From: an uncultured Flavobacteriaceae bacterium
Lineage (GTDB): Bacteria > Bacteroidota > Bacteroidia > Flavobacteriales > Flavobacteriaceae
Assembly (NCBI GenBank): GCA_947500385.1
Contig: CANMSA010000001.1
Coordinates: 248,001 to 312,000, forward strand
Direction of reading: 5' to 3'
DNA: 64,000 bases
The position numbers were made by a program, and so were the translations under genes. Below, piece after piece: positions 60,873-64,000 of the stretch; the first letter of the stretch is position 1; every line of letters starts with the position of its first letter. The notes beneath the pieces are model-generated. The model worked only from the letters and a program-made list of their open reading frames with translations, had not been told where the DNA came from and did not search any database.

Positions 60873-61751
60873 TCAGTTCAGCCGCATTGCCTGGTTGATC
60901 TTTTCGTTGTTGATAATATCCTGCAAGAAGGTCTTCTTGTCGAAATCTTTTTTAAAGGGCATCTGTCTGTAGAGTTCGTCAAATTTGTCCTCGACGGTTT
61001 CCATCATAAAATCGGCATCTGGTTTAATGGCTTCTTTAAAACTTGCATGCTCAGCTCTATTAAAGAGCAGGTTTTTTGCATCAATGATCTTATTATCCAG
61101 GGCAAACTGCACCTTTTTATGACAGCGACATGGGTTGTCTTTATTGACCAGGCCGCATTTATCGTTCATATAGTTAAACATGTCTTTTCGTGCCCTTGAC
61201 AATTGCTTCCGGTAATTGTCCTTTGATATGTTCAATAGCTCAGAGCCTATGGTCTGGTCTGCATCGAACATTTCCCCTATAATATACACCAAACGCTGTT
61301 TTCTATTTAAACACAGCAACATACCGCTCATGCAGGAGTAGTTCATTTCCTTGATCAGCTTTTCATTCGCTTTCTTTTCGGCATCGCTCATGGCCGTATC
61401 AGGTGTATTTTCCAAACCCGCCGCATGGGCCTCAAAACTTGTGAAAATGGCTTCACTGGCCTTTCGTTTCGACATTAAAAAATGGTTCACGACAATGCGA
61501 TAGCACCAAGTTGAAAATTTACTTTTCCCTTTGAACTTGCCCAGATTGGTCACGATCTTAATAAGGGCTTCTTGGGTAAGGTCTTTGGCATCGGCAGGAT
61601 GCCGCACCATCTTCCAGGCAACATTGTAAATAAACGGTTGGTGCTTCAATAAAAGTTCTTCCAGTGCCTGCTTGCTTCCGTGCTGCGCTTCTTTTACGAG
61701 AGCCGTATCCGTTTTCTCGCCTGTATATGTTTTTAAAAAAGGATTGTCCAT
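60873..61751 (-). CDS. ECF-type sigma factor with C-terminal cysteine-rich extension
   Basis: A 292-residue sigma-70-family factor (start MDNPFLKTYT at 61751; ATG at 61754 is also possible). Region 2 (about 25-95: LLLKHQPFIYNVAWKMV, DAKDLTQEALIKIVTNL, FSTWCYRIVVNHFL) and region 4 (about 140-195: CLNRKQRLVYIIGEM, LNISKDNYRKQLSRARK) are clear. A C-terminal extension of about 95 residues starts with a metal-like cysteine cluster, Cys199, Cys208-x-Cys210-His211 (KCGLVNKDNPCRCHKK). There is no anti-sigma gene nearby. Its own promoter matches that of the divergent SRPBCC gene, so it likely activates itself and that cluster. Confidence 0.9.
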   Translation of the reverse strand: MDNPFLKTYTGEKTDTALVKEAQHGSKQALEELLLKHQPFIYNVAWKMVRHPADAKDLTQEALIKIVTNLGKFKGKSKFSTWCYRIVVNHFLMSKRKASEAIFTSFEAHAAGLENTPDTAMSDAEKKANEKLIKEMNYSCMSGMLLCLNRKQRLVYIIGEMFDADQTIGSELLNISKDNYRKQLSRARKDMFNYMNDKCGLVNKDNPCRCHKKVQFALDNKIIDAKNLLFNRAEHASFKEAIKPDADFMMETVEDKFDELYRQMPFKKDFDKKTFLQDIINNEKINQAMRLN

Positions 61752-61771
61752 CATGGGTAGTTTATGTATTA

Positions 61772-61801
61772 GATGCGGCCTTTTATGAAGTGTGACAACT
61801 T
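61772..61801 (-). promoter_or_regulatory. ECF-type promoter of the sigma-factor gene
   Basis: On the minus strand, AAGTTGTCACAC (61801-61790), 13-base spacer, GCATC (61776-61772), about 20 bases before the start codon. The same arrangement, with the same spacer length, is at 61912-61941 in front of the SRPBCC gene. Confidence 0.7.
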
Positions 61802-61911
61802 CGCCCTAAAAAGACGGCTCCCTAGGTCAAGGTACCGTATTCTCCTCAATACCGCCTTTGAATTTCAATAAAACTCCGTATAAATCTACAGTCCAAAAAA
61901 ATAAAACCTGC

Positions 61912-61941
61912 AAGTGGTCACACCTCTCATTTTACTGCATC
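61912..61941 (+). promoter_or_regulatory. ECF-type promoter of the SRPBCC gene cluster
   Basis: AAGTGGTCACAC (61912-61923), 13-base spacer, GCATC (61937-61941). Differs from the sigma gene's promoter at one base in the -35 block. Inferred start near 61948, leader about 25 bases to the ATG at 61973. Confidence 0.7.
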
Positions 61942-61972
61942 AAAAGGGCATAACTTTTAAAATATAGTAAAC

Positions 61973-62479
61973 ATGAACACCGTAAAATTAGTAAGCCTAG
62001 TGGCGTTTTTCGCACTGGGACTAACCGCCAACAAAGCATTCGCTCAGAACCCAAATGCAAAACTAACCTACACAAAGGTGGTCGATAAAAGTGCAGATAA
62101 GGTTTGGAAAGTAGTGCGTAATCTTGATTTTGCCAAATACACCAAGACCATTTCAAACGTCAAAGTTACGGGAGAAGCAGCTGCGGGTGCGTCTCGGGTA
62201 TGTACCGCTCCCGATGGGCAAGGGCAGTTCAAAGAAAGTATTCTTGCCTATGATGATTTAAACCGTACCTACACCTATGCCGTTGTGGAGGGCGTTCCGG
62301 TAAACAGGCTTGTAAACAACTTTAAAGTAGTAGACTTAGGATACAATAAATCGATGATCGTATGGTGGTCTAACTACGAGGCGTTTATGAAAAATCCCCA
62401 AATGACCGAAGCCCAATTTACCGCATTCATGCAGGCATCTATCGATGAAATTGTGACCAATATGGCCAAAGACGCATAA
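61973..62479 (+). CDS. Secreted SRPBCC (START/Bet v 1-like) protein 1
   Basis: A 168-residue periplasmic protein with signal peptide (FFALGLTANKAFAQ). The SRPBCC fold is recognised from TKVVDKSADKVWKVVRNLDF, then GEAAAGASRVCTAPDGQGQF (turn before the ligand cavity) and YKSMIVWWSNYEAFMK-like late strands and final long helix. The family binds hydrophobic ligands or acts as a polyketide-cyclase-like enzyme. First gene of a cluster controlled by the divergent sigma factor. Confidence 0.82.
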   Translation: MNTVKLVSLVAFFALGLTANKAFAQNPNAKLTYTKVVDKSADKVWKVVRNLDFAKYTKTISNVKVTGEAAAGASRVCTAPDGQGQFKESILAYDDLNRTYTYAVVEGVPVNRLVNNFKVVDLGYNKSMIVWWSNYEAFMKNPQMTEAQFTAFMQASIDEIVTNMAKDA

Positions 62480-62586
62480 GAACCCAAAGGCCTGTGCACG
62501 CAGGCTTTTTCAACAAGGTCTCTTCTATTCTTTTAAAAATGCCTATAGGAAGCACCGGCTTCCAGAAAACATCCTAAAACATTCAA

Positions 62587-63090
62587 ATGAAAATCAATAA
62601 GACTCTTAAAATAAACGCATCTGCCGATACAGTTTGGAAAGTGCTTTATACCAATTATGGCGATGCATGCCATTGGGCAAGCACGGTTAACGAATCACAG
62701 GAAAGGATCGTTGCGGGCAGCGACTATATTGGTAGAACCTGCTCAACGGTCTTCGGCGATGTAAGTGAAATCATAGATCAAGTCGACGAGGAAAATAGGC
62801 AGCTTCAATACCATCTTGATGATATTCCTTTTATAATGAAGGCTGCGAGCGCGCATTGGAAGGTAACCCCTATTGGATCACATACGGCATCGATTACCAT
62901 GGACCTAGATGTTACTTTGGCAACCTTCCCTGCCCTGCTTCTGGGCTGGATGATCAAACCCAAAATGCGAAAAGATGTTTACCAGACCATGGAAGACCTA
63001 AAACATTTTGCAGAGACCGGAGAACAATCAGAGGCCAAGAAAAAGTCAGATAGCGCCTATTTCAAAAAGAAAGGCAAAAAAGCCGCTTAA
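62587..63090 (+). CDS. Cytoplasmic SRPBCC family protein 2
   Basis: A 167-residue protein with no signal peptide. N-terminus KINKTLKINASADTVWKVLY is typical of the SRPBCC fold, followed by VNESQERIVAGSDYIGRTCS, AASAHWKVTPIGSHTASITM and the C-terminal helix (RKDVYQTMEDLKHFAETGEQ). The tail is strongly basic (KKKSDSAYFKKKGKKAA), an oddity that may give nucleic-acid or membrane affinity. It is 107 bases behind protein 1 and 18 bases before protein 3. Confidence 0.82.
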   Translation: MKINKTLKINASADTVWKVLYTNYGDACHWASTVNESQERIVAGSDYIGRTCSTVFGDVSEIIDQVDEENRQLQYHLDDIPFIMKAASAHWKVTPIGSHTASITMDLDVTLATFPALLLGWMIKPKMRKDVYQTMEDLKHFAETGEQSEAKKKSDSAYFKKKGKKAA

Positions 63091-63108
63091 CCCAAAACAA
63101 AGAAAAAA

Positions 63109-63744
63109 ATGAAAAAAGTAACTCATCCAATGAAAAGTAAATCAATAGCACTCGCAATGATTGCTGTCATGGCAAGTATATGCACTTTTGCACAGTCAAT
63201 GGAAAAGAAGTTTAGAACAGTACATGTAGAATTGAAAATCGATGCCCCGGCAGAACGAGTTTGGCAGGCAATGGTACTCGATTATGGCGAAATCTCCAAT
63301 TTCTCTCCCTATATATATACGTCCAATTATACCGGAGGATCTCTTAAAGGAGAGGTGGGAGCACGGCGGAAGTGTGATTTTAATGAGAAAGGCACGCAAT
63401 GGGTCAAAGAGCAGATCGTCGCGATAGACGAAGCCAATATGAAAATGACCAATCGTGTAATCGATGGTAAAAAATTACCATTGAATTTTGACAACTCACA
63501 GGCTTTCTATACCGTTCGCGACAACGGAGATGGCACCGCCACTGCTGGCTATGAATTTCAATTTAGAACGAAGCCGGCCTTTATGGGCGGCATTGCGAAA
63601 GGGTCTTTTAAAAAGCAATTGAAGGGAACCTTGGTCGGATTAAAACATTATGTTGAAACCGGGGAGATCGTTCGTGGGGGCAATGGAAAATATGATGAAG
63701 TCAAGGACAATTATCCAGAACCAATTTTAATCAAAACCAACTAG
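63109..63744 (+). CDS. Secreted SRPBCC family protein 3
   Basis: A 211-residue protein; the start at 63109 gives a long n-region, and the ATG at 63130 (MKSKSIALAM) is an equally good start. Signal peptide ends ASICTFAQS. The SRPBCC core follows: HVELKIDAPAERVWQAMVLD, SPYIYTSNYTGG, GARRKCDFNEKGTQWVKEQI and the C-terminal LKHYVETGEIVRGG. It is 18 bases behind protein 2 and 1 base before the partial NTF2-like gene, so these genes are one transcript. Confidence 0.83.
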   Translation: MKKVTHPMKSKSIALAMIAVMASICTFAQSMEKKFRTVHVELKIDAPAERVWQAMVLDYGEISNFSPYIYTSNYTGGSLKGEVGARRKCDFNEKGTQWVKEQIVAIDEANMKMTNRVIDGKKLPLNFDNSQAFYTVRDNGDGTATAGYEFQFRTKPAFMGGIAKGSFKKQLKGTLVGLKHYVETGEIVRGGNGKYDEVKDNYPEPILIKTN

Positions 63745-63745
63745 C

Positions 63746-64000
63746 GTGACAACGAAAGAAATAGCAGATAGATTGGTAGACCTCCTAAGACAAGGACAAT
63801 TTATGACCGTCTATGATGAATTGTTTCATACGGACGCGCATCATATAGAACCACAATCCGAACATTTTTCAGATGTAAAGGGGGTAGCGGCCATTAAGGC
63901 CAAAGATGCTACAATGGGAGCAAATATTGCAGGAGTTGAAGGGATGGAAGTGGGAGATGCCATCGTTTCCAAGGACTATATCGCTCTCCCCTATAAAATG
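63746..64000 (+). CDS. SnoaL/NTF2-like protein (partial, N-terminal 85 residues)
   Basis: Reading frame open to the right edge, start GTG at 63746, one base after the stop of SRPBCC protein 3. The N-terminal helix (TTKEIADRLVDLLRQGQFMT) and the pattern VYDELFHTDAHHIEPQSEHF suit the NTF2-like SnoaL fold, often a small-molecule isomerase or binding domain. SnoaL and SRPBCC domains are often paired in polyketide-type metabolism. The C-terminal part is outside the window. Confidence 0.7.
   Translation, partial: MTTKEIADRLVDLLRQGQFMTVYDELFHTDAHHIEPQSEHFSDVKGVAAIKAKDATMGANIAGVEGMEVGDAIVSKDYIALPYKM

Noticed and set aside
1-64000. CRISPR arrays, insertion sequences, prophage genes, rRNA operons
   Set aside because: No regularly spaced repeats, transposase or integrase motifs, phage structural genes or rRNA sequences were seen.

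Overview
This window is chromosomal DNA from a marine-type member of the Flavobacteriaceae (Bacteroidota). The evidence is SusC/SusD and Oar-like TonB-dependent receptors, Bacteroidetes-type promoters (-7 box TAnnTTTG), flavobacterial families (DUF6268, DUF4266, DUF3570, DUF4920, DUF4197), type II and type III glutamine synthetases side by side, a DnaJ with a shortened zinc finger, and low-to-moderate GC. No rRNA, CRISPR array, prophage or insertion sequence was seen. One intact tRNA (Arg, ACG) is present.

Layout. 0-7.9 kb: the N-terminal part of a PPK2 kinase, a secreted unknown protein, then an overlapping minus-strand chain (ABC ATPase, ABC permease, MscS channel, DUF6268 barrel, sigma-54 response regulator) and a secreted amidohydrolase. 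8-16 kb: grpE-dnaJ, an SDR oxidoreductase, mnmD, DUF4920, a branched-chain aminotransferase, a bulb-lectin lipoprotein, an NTP pyrophosphohydrolase, small membrane proteins and crcB. 16-19.3 kb: nitrogen block glnK-amtB-porin. 19.3-29 kb: mixed housekeeping and regulatory genes (DUF1684, DJ-1-like, alpha/beta hydrolase, MscS, alanine symporter, a 7TM LuxR-type regulator, Lrp, purU, DUF4197). 29-37.5 kb: an AraC-type membrane regulator followed by a SusC/SusD/lipoprotein operon with duplicated promoter-like and hairpin elements. 37.5-46.7 kb: hydrolase, pyrF, prfA, a six-gene redox operon (Rieske, thioredoxin-like, ApbE, TolB-like lipoprotein, DUF4266, DUF3570) and purM. 46.8-50.2 kb: divergent glutamine synthetases III and II. 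50-60 kb: carboxypeptidase-regulatory-domain protein, Na/Ca antiporter, SPFH protein, apt, tRNA-Arg with a damaged neighbour copy, TIGR04282 protein and an Oar-like receptor. 60-64 kb: an esterase, an ECF-like sigma factor and a divergent cluster of three SRPBCC proteins plus an NTF2-like protein.

The most interesting signals lie between genes. (1) A 22-bp palindrome TACCCC-N10-GGGGTA occurs at both nitrogen loci 33 kb apart, each time with a weaker copy 51-53 bp downstream and a -7 box 35-37 bp after that: an apparent nitrogen-control operator. (2) The sigma factor and the SRPBCC gene facing it carry the same bipartite promoter, AAGTnGTCACAC-N13-GCATC, pointing to an autoregulated sigma factor that controls secreted SRPBCC proteins. 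(3) The SusCD locus carries two copies of an ~88-bp promoter-like repeat and two copies of an ~105-nt hairpin element with base-pair-preserving differences, one directly behind a promoter copy (candidate small RNA). Part of the promoter repeat recurs upstream of a second TonB receptor 25 kb away.

Functional assignments rest on motif and family recognition by eye. No database search was run.
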